From: Halobacteriales archaeon QS_9_67_17
GTDB taxonomy: Archaea > Halobacteriota > Halobacteria > Halobacteriales > Haloarculaceae
Length of the DNA: 58,227 nucleotides
NCBI GenBank assembly: GCA_003023185.1
Contig: PXSB01000054.1
Location: forward strand, 1-58,227
Direction: 5' to 3'
Every line of letters begins with the position of its first letter. Position 1 is the stretch's first letter. Position numbers and translations under genes: made by a program. This document shows, one piece after another, positions 1 to 7,520 of this stretch. The notes below the pieces were generated by a model that was not told the DNA's origin, did not search any database, and saw only the letters and a list, made by a program, of their open reading frames with translations.

Positions 1-57
1 GACCGACCACGCACAGAGATTGCAGACGCCGTCGAACAGCACGACCGGACCGTCCAT
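1..57 (-). CDS. DCC-family (DUF393) thiol-disulfide oxidoreductase, N-terminal fragment
   Basis: Only the first 19 codons lie in the window; the gene runs off the left edge on the minus strand. The translation begins MDGPVVLFDGVCNLC, which matches the family signature of a hydrophobic strand followed by FDGxCxxC. The two cysteines spaced by two residues are the proposed redox pair of DCC proteins, which are small thioredoxin-fold-like proteins of poorly known role. The ATG is at the upstream edge of the motif, as usual for the family. It is too short to judge length or integrity. Confidence 0.75.
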   Translation of the reverse strand, partial: MDGPVVLFDGVCNLCAWSV

Positions 58-403
58 GCGTTCGGTAGGAGCCGCGCGGCGAAAAGGGTAACTTCCGGGG
101 CGGCCGAGTAGCGGTGCACGCCTTCAGTCCCCGCCCCGAGGCCGCATCAGCGCGCGATGAGGCGGCGGAGAACCCGGGCGTGCAACAGACGATGCGGACT
201 GCGGAACGCGTGGCTCCGCGCAGCGAGCCCGCCCTGCACGAGGGTTAGCCGGCAGACGCGGCACGCCGCCACGGGATGATGCCGGTCGTTAGTGTCCGGG
301 GCGATATCCTTCCGATACTCCTCTTCTGTTCGTAACTGATCCACAGAGCCATCCCGAGAATCGCAGAGAAAATCATAGGTCCGCTCGGCGTGAATCGTCG
401 ACG
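58..403. other. Gap without a supported gene
   Basis: No convincing coding sequence. The two minus-strand ORFs in the track (147-344 and 245-454) have no recognisable motif, and the second runs antisense into the Doc remnant. A GC-rich block around 110-240 is followed by a more AT-balanced block before the Doc start. I see no tRNA or clear repeat. Confidence 0.4.
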
Positions 404-736
404 ATGACCGACTCGTTCTGGTATCCGTCGGTCAAAGATATCCTCGACATCCACGAGGACATCGTCTCAGAGTATCCTGAGACCAGTTCAGGTATCCGGA
501 GCCGTGGCGACATCGAATTCGCACTGGAGTATATCAGCGAAGAAGGATTCGGGTCGGGACCGAACGATTAACCGGAGCGATTGACAAAACTGGTTATGCC
601 AACGGAAGAAGAATTCGGGAAGCGCACCCCGCTCGACGACGTGATGGAAGACATTCGTCGAGAACTCGTATCGCGGGTCGCTAAGGCTGACCGAGACGAA
701 CATCGCGAAGTCTACGACGCCCTCGAAAACGAGTAG
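404..736 (+). pseudogene. Doc (death-on-curing, Fic-fold) toxin remnant
   Basis: The 55-codon ORF from 404 to 571 (MTDSFWYPSVKDILDIHEDI...) resembles the N-terminus of haloarchaeal death-on-curing toxins. It goes directly from EEGFG to a short tail and a TAA stop. The catalytic Fic loop (HPFxDGNKR type) expected in the middle is absent, so the protein cannot be an active AMP-ylating or phosphorylating Fic enzyme. After the stop, the same frame stays open for another 54 codons to 736, containing MPTEEEFGKRTPLDDVMEDI, either the decayed C-terminus or a small partner gene with its own ATG at 596. No antitoxin is visible upstream. Assignment of the first half is from family memory; assignment of the second half is uncertain. 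Confidence 0.55.
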
Positions 737-900
737 TCTTTCACGTCTGCTGGTGTCCGATTCACGAATTCATACTGCTTCAACTGTATCGATCCCAGTA
801 GTAGCGTATCGCTAGCAACGCCAGACAAAACATCTGTGGGAGTAAAACACGCGTTTGAACCACCGGAAAGCGCTTGAGGGGGGCGTCGGTACGTGGCCGT

Positions 901-1515
901 ATGGGAATACTCGGCTCGCAGGTGTTCTCGGACCCCGACCCGGACGAGCCGCGCGTGCTCGACATCGAGGGGGCCGACGCCGAGCGCACGTTCGACGCGC
1001 TCGGCTCCGAGACGGCTCGCTCGATCCTCGCCGCGACGTACGACGAACCCCGGACGCCCCCGGAGATCCGCGACACCGTCGGCACCTCGCTCCAGAACGT
1101 CCACTACCACATCGAGCGGCTGGAGGACGCCGACCTGATCGAGTCGGTCGGAACGGGCTACTCCGAGAAGGGCAACGAGATGAGCGTCTACGCGCCGTGT
1201 AGCGAGGCACTCGTGTTGTTCGCGGGCGACGAGCGCGACCGCGGCCGCTTGGAGTCGTTTCTCGGTCGCGTCCTCTCGGCGTACCTCCTGCTGGCGACGC
1301 TGACGGCCGCCGTCGCCGTGTTCACGCGACGCGTCACCCAGCAGGCCGCCGATCTATCCATGGCAAGCGGGGATGTGAACACAGCCGAAACGACCGCACG
1401 AGAGACGGCACCGTGGCTGTTTCCGTTCTCGCTCTCCGATCCTGCCGTCATGTTCTTCGTCGGGGGTCTGGTCACACTCGCCGCGCTGTCGGCCGTCTGG
1501 TGGCTCCGTCAGTAA
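901..1515 (+). CDS. Membrane-anchored winged-helix (ArsR-like) regulator
   Basis: A 204-residue protein. The ATG at 901 was chosen over the ORF-track start at 874 because the protein body MGILGSQVFSDPDPDEPRVL begins there. Residues about 25-95 form a winged helix of the haloarchaeal ArsR type (DALGSETARSILAATYDEP, then QNVHYHIERLEDADLIE). The C-terminal half carries two hydrophobic segments, roughly residues 120-140 (LGRVLSAYLLLATLTAAVAVF) and 180-203 (FFVGGLVTLAALSAVWWL), with a polar, probably extracellular loop between. The DNA-binding head would face the cytoplasm. This suggests a membrane-tethered transcription factor that may sense an envelope signal; its targets are unknown. It stands alone and converges on the metal regulator downstream. 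Confidence 0.7.
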   Translation: MGILGSQVFSDPDPDEPRVLDIEGADAERTFDALGSETARSILAATYDEPRTPPEIRDTVGTSLQNVHYHIERLEDADLIESVGTGYSEKGNEMSVYAPCSEALVLFAGDERDRGRLESFLGRVLSAYLLLATLTAAVAVFTRRVTQQAADLSMASGDVNTAETTARETAPWLFPFSLSDPAVMFFVGGLVTLAALSAVWWLRQ

Positions 1516-1545
1516 GGGTCAGACTGCTCTGTGTTGTCGAGGAGG

Positions 1546-2229
1546 CTACGCCGCTTCTTCGGTCGCCGTCTCGTCGACCGGGACGGCCTCGATGAGGCGA
1601 GCGATGTTCTCGGGCAGCGACTGGTGTCCCTCCGCGGTCTTGACGGTGACCATCCCGAACGGCGCGACGTCGATCACTTCCAGCGACTCGTCGGGGGCGA
1701 CGCCGGCCGCCGCGAGATACCGCAACTCCTCGTCGTCCTGATGCCGAATGCGGCGGACGACGAGCCGGTCGCCTTCCGAGGCGGCGGCGAGATTCGTCGT
1801 CTCCTCCGCCTCGGGCAGTTCGAGTTCGCGGCTGGGGATCGGGTCGCCGTGCGGGTCGGCGTTTGGGTTGCCCAGCGTCTCGGCGATGCGGTCGGTCAGC
1901 TCCGCGGAGACGTGGTGTTCCAGCCGGTCGGCCTCCTCGTGTACGTCGGCCCAGTCGTAATCCAGCGCCTCCGTCAGGAACGATTCGAGCAGGCGGTGGT
2001 GGCGGAGGATCTCAAGCGCGACGACTTCACCCTCCTCCGTGAGCCGTACGCCCTTGTACTCCTCGCGGTCGACGAGGCCGCGGTCTGCGAGTTTCTTGAT
2101 CATGCTCGACACCGTGGGAGGCGTCACGTCGAGATACTCCGCGAGGTCCGAGGTCGACACCCGCTCGCCGGTGTCGTTCCCGATGGCGTAGATCGCCTTG
2201 ATGTAGTCCTCCATCACGGCACTGAGCAT
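1546..2229 (-). CDS. DtxR/MntR-family metal-dependent transcriptional regulator (SirR-like)
   Basis: A 227-residue protein. Residues 1-70 are the winged helix (MLSAVMEDYIKAIYAIG, TPPTVSSMIKKLADRGLV). Residues about 70-140 form the metal-binding and dimerisation domain, with the typical HHRLLESFL helix and an EADRLEHHVS helix that supplies metal ligands. The C-terminal 80 residues look like a FeoA/SH3-like domain. Members bind Fe2+ or Mn2+ and repress uptake genes when metal is plentiful. It is divergently placed 105 bp from hisD. The plus strand opposite this gene is open in one frame, so the ORF track reports a false 691-residue ORF that merges with hisD. Confidence 0.9.
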   Translation of the reverse strand: MLSAVMEDYIKAIYAIGNDTGERVSTSDLAEYLDVTPPTVSSMIKKLADRGLVDREEYKGVRLTEEGEVVALEILRHHRLLESFLTEALDYDWADVHEEADRLEHHVSAELTDRIAETLGNPNADPHGDPIPSRELELPEAEETTNLAAASEGDRLVVRRIRHQDDEELRYLAAAGVAPDESLEVIDVAPFGMVTVKTAEGHQSLPENIARLIEAVPVDETATEEAA

Positions 2230-2334
2230 ACTCGTTACGTGTTTCTCCGGTCGCGTATTAGTTCTTCTGTCGTGCGACCGCAGTTGGGCACAACGTATGG
2301 AAACCGTTTTTCGCCGCGCGACCGGAACTCGTGT

Positions 2335-3606
2335 ATGAACGTTCGAGCCGTCGCGGAGCTATCGCCCGACAAGCGCGCGGCGCTGTTCGAGCGGGACGCC
2401 GGCGTCGCCGACGCCCGCGAGACGGCCCGCGAGATCGTCGACCGAGTGCGAACAGAGGGTGATGTCGCCGTCCGTGAGTACGCCGAGGAGTTCGACGGCG
2501 TCTCCGTCGGCAACATCGACGTGACCGACGAGGCCGAACGGGCCGCCGACCATCTCGACGACCGACTGCTCGCACACATTGAGCGTGCGGCCGCGAACGT
2601 CCGCGAGTTCCACGAAGCCCAACTCCCGGACGACTGGACCCGCGAGTTCGACGGCCGAGAGCTGGGCCGGCGCTACCGACCGCTGGAGCGCGTCGGCGCG
2701 TACGTCCCCGGCGGTACCGCCGCCTACCCGTCGTCGGCGCTGATGACCGTCGTTCCGGCGACGGTCGCGGGCGTGGACCACGTCGCCGTCGCGACGCCGC
2801 CCGCCGAGGAACTGAACGACGCCACGCTCGCGGCCATCCATGTCGCCGGCGCGGACGCCGTCTACCAAATCGGGGGTGCGCAGGCGGTCGCCGCGCTCGC
2901 GTACGGTACCGAGACGGTCAGCCGCGTTCAGAAGATCGTCGGCCCGGGCAACCGCTTCGTCACCGCCGCAAAGGCCGAGGTGCGGGCCGACTGCGAGATC
3001 GATTTCCTCGCCGGCCCCTCGGAGATACTGGTGCTCGCCGACGGCGACGCCGACCCAGAACTCGTCGCCGCCGACCTCATCGCGCAGGCCGAACACGACC
3101 CCAACGCGTCCGTCGTCGTCGTCACCCCCGACGACGACCTCGCCACCGCAGTCGCCGACGCCTGCGAGCGGCAGGTCTCCGACCGCGAGCGCACGGACGT
3201 GATAGAGACGGCACTCGGTAACGACGCCTCCGGCGTGTTCACCGCGCGGTCGATGTCGGAGGCCGTCCTCTTCGCCGGCGAGTACGCCGCCGAACACCTC
3301 TCCATTCAGGCCAAAAACGACGAGACGCTCCTCGACCGCATCGGTGCCGGCGGCAGCGTCTTTCTCGGTCCCTACTCGCCCGTCGCAGCCGGCGACTACG
3401 CGACCGGTACGAACCACGTCCTCCCGACCGGTGGCCTCGCGAAGACGACCGGCGGCCTCTCCGTCGACCACTTCCTCGTCTCGCAGACCGTCCAGCGACT
3501 CGACCGCGATGCCCTCGACGACATCGCCGACACCGTCACCGCGCTCGCCGAGGCCGAAGGGTTAGACGCCCACGCCGAGAGCGTCCGAAAGCGGGTCGAC
3601 AAGTAG
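2335..3606 (+). CDS. hisD: Histidinol dehydrogenase
   Basis: A 423-residue enzyme that catalyses the last two steps of histidine synthesis, oxidising L-histidinol to L-histidine with two NAD+ in the cytoplasm. Family blocks are visible: the nucleotide-site region ERVGAYVPGG, the stretch IVGPGNRFVTAAK, AGPSEILVLAD, and the C-terminal NHVLPTGGLAKTTGGLSV. Length matches the family. The ATG at 2335 was chosen because the longer ORF-track start at 1531 is antisense to the DtxR gene. The start sits just downstream of an AT-rich patch near 2300. No other his genes are adjacent, which is common in haloarchaea. Confidence 0.95.
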   Translation: MNVRAVAELSPDKRAALFERDAGVADARETAREIVDRVRTEGDVAVREYAEEFDGVSVGNIDVTDEAERAADHLDDRLLAHIERAAANVREFHEAQLPDDWTREFDGRELGRRYRPLERVGAYVPGGTAAYPSSALMTVVPATVAGVDHVAVATPPAEELNDATLAAIHVAGADAVYQIGGAQAVAALAYGTETVSRVQKIVGPGNRFVTAAKAEVRADCEIDFLAGPSEILVLADGDADPELVAADLIAQAEHDPNASVVVVTPDDDLATAVADACERQVSDRERTDVIETALGNDASGVFTARSMSEAVLFAGEYAAEHLSIQAKNDETLLDRIGAGGSVFLGPYSPVAAGDYATGTNHVLPTGGLAKTTGGLSVDHFLVSQTVQRLDRDALDDIADTVTALAEAEGLDAHAESVRKRVDK

Positions 3607-3626
3607 TACGGCAGGGGACGCTGGAG

Positions 3627-3637
3627 TTTTCTTTTTC
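3627..3637 (+). terminator. Probable oligo-T terminator after hisD
   Basis: A T-rich run (TTTTCTTTTTC) lies about 20 bp after the hisD stop and before the next promoter. Archaeal terminators are often plain oligo-T tracts without a hairpin. Confidence 0.5.
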
Positions 3638-3647
3638 CCGTCGCTTG

Positions 3648-3660
3648 CTTAAATTTATAA
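3648..3660 (+). promoter_or_regulatory. TATA box for the secreted PKD protein
   Basis: CTTAAATTTATAA is centred about 29 bp before the ATG at 3684. That spacing predicts a leaderless or nearly leaderless transcript, the usual arrangement in haloarchaea. Confidence 0.6.
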
Positions 3661-3683
3661 CGTGAGACGAGATCAGATGGCGT

Positions 3684-5408
3684 ATGCGACTGCTCGTCGT
3701 CGTGGGCGTCTGTGCACTGCTGGTGGCGTCGCCCGCGACAGCTACCACGACTGCGGCTCCTACGGGCGAGCCACCCCTCGCCGAGGCCGGCCTCGATCAG
3801 ACCGTCCAGCGGGGCGCGGGGGTCATCCTCGACGCTGGCGGGTCGCGGGACCCGGACGGCGAGATTACCGGCTACGACTGGCAGATCAAAGCACCCAATG
3901 GAACCACAGTTACCCCTGAGTGTTCAGACTGCGAGCAGACCCGGTTCACCGCGGATACCGTTGGCGAATACAACGTGACCGTCGAGGTGACCGACGACGA
4001 CGGCAACACGGCGAACGACACGCTCTACGTGACCGTCGAATCGCCGCCCGATGGCCCCACGGTCTCGCTGTCCGGCGACACGGCTCCGAGTGTCGACGCC
4101 CCCGCCAGATACGACGCGACAGCAACCGCTGGTGACGCGGAACTCAAAACGGTGGAATGGACTGTGGATGGTCAGAATGCCACCGAGCAGGACGTGGGCG
4201 AGGAGTCGGCTACAGAGTCGCTGATTCGCGCGTTCGACGACGCGTCACCGCGAACTGTCCGCGTGACCGTCACCGACGAGGCCGGTCGGACGGCCTCCGA
4301 TGCGCTCCGTATCGATCCGCGAGCGGAGCGTAATGATCGTGGAGCGCCTGAGGGACCACCGGAGTCGACACCGACGCTCGAGGAAATGGACACACCATAC
4401 GAGCCGTGTGCTGAGAATCAAGAACCCGACGTATCAGCGGATGCACGAGTATCAGTGGATATGCGGGCGAGTGGTGAGGTCGCTTACATCTCCTCTGAAC
4501 AGAGTGACCCAGATGGGTCTATCATAGATGTCAGGTACAAGCCGGGGTCCACCGTGCCTGTTCCAGAGGCCGGGAAGACCAAGACAGCCACTGTCACCGT
4601 GGAAGACAACTGCGGAGCAACGGCATCGGACGTGGTGCTCATCGGGCAGGAGACAGACGAGAAAACAATCCAGAAGACAAAGACTCAGGAGGTAGAAAAC
4701 GAGAACGTCATCGAGGTTCGGATTGATGGCTGGGCTGTTGTGGGCAGCAAGATCAGAAGCGGGAAATCAAGTGACCTGCCTGACACCGTATCTGGTCAGG
4801 TTGACCGGGCCCCAGAGATGCGAGCTGTCATTGGGTCAACGGAGTGGACCGTCATCAAAAATCACGTAGGTCACCGTGAGAATACCTCTAAGGACGGCAC
4901 TAGACTGTCTGGAGAGGATGCAACACAGACGGAGATCCAGTACGTCAACGAAACGGAGACAGTAAAGATAACAGAAACGGAACTCAAGACCGATGTCACA
5001 CCGTACGAGAAGAGCGGAAAGACAGTCACAAACGACCTGAACAACGACGGAAAGATCGACATCGTCGACTGGCGACAAAAGTACCCTAGCCACAACACTG
5101 TCGAAGAGACGAACAATGACCACGACGATGATGGTCATAACAGTGTAAAAAGTCTAGAAGAAAAGGACGAGAACAATGACGGCACGGCCGAGGTCTGCTC
5201 GAGGGGGTACTGTATGGACCTCGATACTGACCTAAACAATAACGGAGGAGCAAACAACGACAACGACGGAGGTGCGAACAACAACGGAGGGACGAATAAT
5301 AACAACAACGGAGGAACAGAAGACGATGAACTGAGCGAGCAAGCCACCAACTCCCAGATGAGCGATGAGACGAAAGACGCCTTCGTCAAGTACGCTCGCG
5401 AGAACTGA
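3684..5408 (+). CDS. Secreted PKD-domain surface protein
   Basis: A 574-residue protein starting with a Sec-type signal peptide (MRLLVVVGVCALLVASPATA). Residues about 30-115 are a PKD-like beta-sandwich (AGLDQTVQRGAGVILDAGGS, DPDGEITGYDW, TVTVEVTDDDGNTAND region). A second weaker PKD-like module runs to about residue 210, and a third around 250-320 contains DPDGSI. The last 130 residues are Asn/Asp/Gly-rich with low-complexity NNNGG runs. No transmembrane anchor or sorting motif is visible at the C-terminus. The second half is more AT-rich than its neighbours. The stop codon lies in a perfect hairpin, and the frame remains open after it, so the annotated C-terminus may be truncated. The function is unknown; an extracellular binding or adhesion role is inferred. 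Confidence 0.75.
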   Translation: MRLLVVVGVCALLVASPATATTTAAPTGEPPLAEAGLDQTVQRGAGVILDAGGSRDPDGEITGYDWQIKAPNGTTVTPECSDCEQTRFTADTVGEYNVTVEVTDDDGNTANDTLYVTVESPPDGPTVSLSGDTAPSVDAPARYDATATAGDAELKTVEWTVDGQNATEQDVGEESATESLIRAFDDASPRTVRVTVTDEAGRTASDALRIDPRAERNDRGAPEGPPESTPTLEEMDTPYEPCAENQEPDVSADARVSVDMRASGEVAYISSEQSDPDGSIIDVRYKPGSTVPVPEAGKTKTATVTVEDNCGATASDVVLIGQETDEKTIQKTKTQEVENENVIEVRIDGWAVVGSKIRSGKSSDLPDTVSGQVDRAPEMRAVIGSTEWTVIKNHVGHRENTSKDGTRLSGEDATQTEIQYVNETETVKITETELKTDVTPYEKSGKTVTNDLNNDGKIDIVDWRQKYPSHNTVEETNNDHDDDGHNSVKSLEEKDENNDGTAEVCSRGYCMDLDTDLNNNGGANNDNDGGANNNGGTNNNNNGGTEDDELSEQATNSQMSDETKDAFVKYAREN

Positions 5409-5426
5409 TATGCTACCAGCATATCA
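5406..5426 (+). repeat. Perfect 9-bp inverted repeat overlapping a stop codon
   Basis: TGATATGCT, a 3-base loop ACC, then AGCATATCA. The first three bases are the TGA stop of the secreted PKD gene. It could be a terminator-like hairpin, an insertion scar, or a structure that affects termination of translation. Confidence 0.8.
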
Positions 5427-5513
5427 ACCGCTCGGCTCGACAACGACGGCGAAGATGAAGACTACTCAAACGGGCGCTGTATGAAGCTCGACATCGCCCT
5501 GAACAACGGGTAG
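5409..5513 (+). pseudogene. In-frame downstream extension of the PKD protein (34 codons)
   Basis: In the same frame as the upstream gene, 34 sense codons run to a TAG at 5511-5513. The piece YSNGRCMKLDIALNNG closely resembles the upstream segment CSRGYCMDLDTDLNNNGG. It therefore looks like real, formerly translated sequence: either the original C-terminus cut off by a new stop, or a remnant of a tandem duplicate of the tail. Confidence 0.5.
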
Positions 5514-5642
5514 CTTGGTACAGTAGCCACGAAGATCAATATCTTCGGTCTAACGTTCGATGCCAGATATTTTTATTCCGCCTCCTGAATGAAGAGTAAA
5601 CGCTGCGAAACCACAGTGATACCCTCAGTCCACTACCGTCCC

Positions 5643-6322
5643 ATGTACCGACGTACATTCCTCACCGCGACCGGAGTTAGTCTCACCACCGCGCTTGCCG
5701 GCTGTAGCGACAGTTCGAATCCTGATACATTCTCAGAACCAGCAACGGCAACCCCAACCGTCACTGCGACGGAAACGGATATGACGACCAATACCGGGAC
5801 AGAGGTGATCACCGCAGAAGCACTTGGACTCTCGCGAACCGAACTTAGCGGCGTTTTTCAAAGCTTCCAATCGGCTGACTTCTACTCCGCTGAACGCCGT
5901 TCGATCACTGTCGATTATCAGAGGATCGCAACCTCGGATCACTAACTCATCACAAGCACTCTCGAAGACATTGGAGCCAACATTTAAATAGCCGCTGACC
6001 AGCTTGATCCGGACGATTTCGCGCAGAAGAACGCGAGCGAGCCGCTCCGCGTCGGACAAGACACGCAGCGAAGCAAAGAGTACGCAGATGGACTTCTCCA
6101 CCGTGGCGCCATTACTTACATCACTCCTCCGTGTAAGCAAATTAAGAGCGGTGCGGTTCTCAGTCAACAGAGCGGTCAGACAAGACAAGCGAACACCGTC
6201 TACCGATGGGCTATACGCTTGATGGAAATCTGACGGTCGAGAGTAACTGTTACGATTTCTCAGATATACAGTTGTCTGTACTGCTCGTGGTATTAGTTTT
6301 TATAACGACCGAATGCACATAG
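5643..6322 (+). pseudogene. Tat lipoprotein gene with two in-frame stops and a frameshift
   Basis: Starts MYRRTFLTATGVSLTTALAGC, a twin-arginine signal followed by a lipobox cysteine. The ATG at 5643 was chosen because the signal peptide begins there rather than at the track start 5589. The intact part is 100 residues, with a Thr/Pro-rich linker after the cysteine. A TAA at 5943 is followed in the same frame by 13 codons, a second TAA at 5985, then a long open stretch (QLDPDDFAQKNASEPLRVGQ...) to 6233. A further shift near 6206 would continue into YTLDGNLTVESNCYDFS. This looks like one secreted protein decaying. Its original function is not recognisable. Confidence 0.6.
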
Positions 6323-6654
6323 TACGAACCTTCCTCCGAGAGGACACTGTTTGCCAACTATGGGAAGTTGTACAGATATCGACATTCGAGAACACCCCAG
6401 ACGTAATCCGCAACGTCAGCGAGCGTGACGAGAGTCCGCCATTCGAGAAGCCGCAAAACTGGACGAATCCGGACGAGAACAGAACAGCAGAGCTTGATTC
6501 GGACGTACTGCCGACAACACGACGGGCAAGAGAATCAACTGCCGAAATCCACAGCAAACGTATAGTTCAGGCCACGATGATACTTGGAAAGAGGTCCACC
6601 AATCACAATCGTACGGTGGTTAACTCGGAGCGTTCGCGCCTCGTCAACAATTAA
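6313..6654 (+). CDS. Hypothetical ORF, doubtful
   Basis: A 113-codon ORF starting MHIVRTFLREDTVCQLWEVV. It has no recognisable domain, signal or membrane segment and lies in the AT-richer, decayed stretch. Codon use is less GC-biased than in neighbouring genes. Its 3' end overlaps the end of the GINS gene by 4 bp on the other strand. It may be part of the decayed gene upstream or chance; I keep it because nothing else explains the interval. Confidence 0.2.
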   Translation: MHIVRTFLREDTVCQLWEVVQISTFENTPDVIRNVSERDESPPFEKPQNWTNPDENRTAELDSDVLPTTRRARESTAEIHSKRIVQATMILGKRSTNHNRTVVNSERSRLVNN

Positions 6655-7520
6655 TCCAGTCGTTCTGCGGCGTCCCGCTCCACGAGCGGTCCGGCGTTCT
6701 CGGCCGGGAGCGTCACCACGTCGTCAGAGGAGAGGTTATACGAGCGCTCGTCGATGCCGAACACTTCGCCGACATCGCTCGTGATCCGCACCGTGGTTCG
6801 CTCAACGGAATCGTTCTGGTCGTCGCTCGCCGTATCCTGCTCGTCGGGAACAGCGGTGTCGCTCTGCCCCATCTCCGCCGGCACCGAGTCGGGAACAGTG
6901 GTATCCGCGTCTGTGCCGTCGCCCATCATCTCTGCCGCGCTGACGCCGTCCCCGTCGTTCGACTGCTTGCGGGGGGAGTTGGGAGTGGGATCGAGACCGA
7001 GTTCGGCGGCAGGGGCTGAGTCCGACTCGATGGCGTTCCGAACCTCCGATTCGGGTTTCGAGTTGGTTGCCGACGGCTCCGCCGATGCCTCGCTCGGCGT
7101 CGCGTCACGCGAACAGGAGATGCCGGAGCCGCCGTCTTCGAGCACGTCGTCAAGGACGTGTTCGCGGTTGGTCTCGATGCGTTCGACCAGCGTCCCGAAC
7201 AGTCGTTCTTCCTCTTCGGTGAGACCATCCTCGTCGGCGGGCATGCCGGCGGCGGCGATAGAGGCAGTCTTGACGACCTTGCCGACGCGGCGCTCGTAGA
7301 TGGCTTCGACCGTTGATTTGGCCGTCTCGATATTGTCGGTGAGCCGGCGGACCTCGTCGGAGGAGAACGGGTCGGTCGCGCGCTCGGCGGCGCGGTCGCG
7401 CTCGCGGACCAGCTCTTGGATGAACTCGCCGGCATCTTTGTAGAAGGTGGGCCGGAGATTCTGCAGGCTCGTGGCCTGTCGTTCCCGGCTTTGGATGCTC
7501 TGGAGTTCGTCCAAGTTCAT
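6651..7520 (-). CDS. GINS complex protein (Sld5/Psf-like)
   Basis: A 289-residue protein. Residues 1-115 are the helical GINS A domain (MNLDELQSIQSRERQATSLQ, YKDAGEFIQELVRERDRAAE). Residues about 120-230 are an acidic, low-complexity linker. The last 50 residues are the small B domain (RTTVRITSDVGEVFGIDERS...). GINS binds the MCM helicase and primase in the archaeal replisome. It starts inside the end of priS with a 4-bp overlap, so the two are translationally coupled, which fits a joint role in replication. The long linker is typical of haloarchaea. Confidence 0.85.
   Translation of the reverse strand: MNLDELQSIQSRERQATSLQNLRPTFYKDAGEFIQELVRERDRAAERATDPFSSDEVRRLTDNIETAKSTVEAIYERRVGKVVKTASIAAAGMPADEDGLTEEEERLFGTLVERIETNREHVLDDVLEDGGSGISCSRDATPSEASAEPSATNSKPESEVRNAIESDSAPAAELGLDPTPNSPRKQSNDGDGVSAAEMMGDGTDADTTVPDSVPAEMGQSDTAVPDEQDTASDDQNDSVERTTVRITSDVGEVFGIDERSYNLSSDDVVTLPAENAGPLVERDAAERLD

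Noticed and set aside
1531-2334. 691-residue ORF merging antisense DtxR sequence with hisD
   Set aside because: The first 268 codons are the open complement of a clear DtxR gene; histidinol dehydrogenase begins at 2335.
5406-5426. Selenocysteine insertion at the TGA inside the hairpin
   Set aside because: No selenoprotein context, no SECIS-like element recognised, and selenocysteine is not expected in most haloarchaea; truncation or read-through is simpler.
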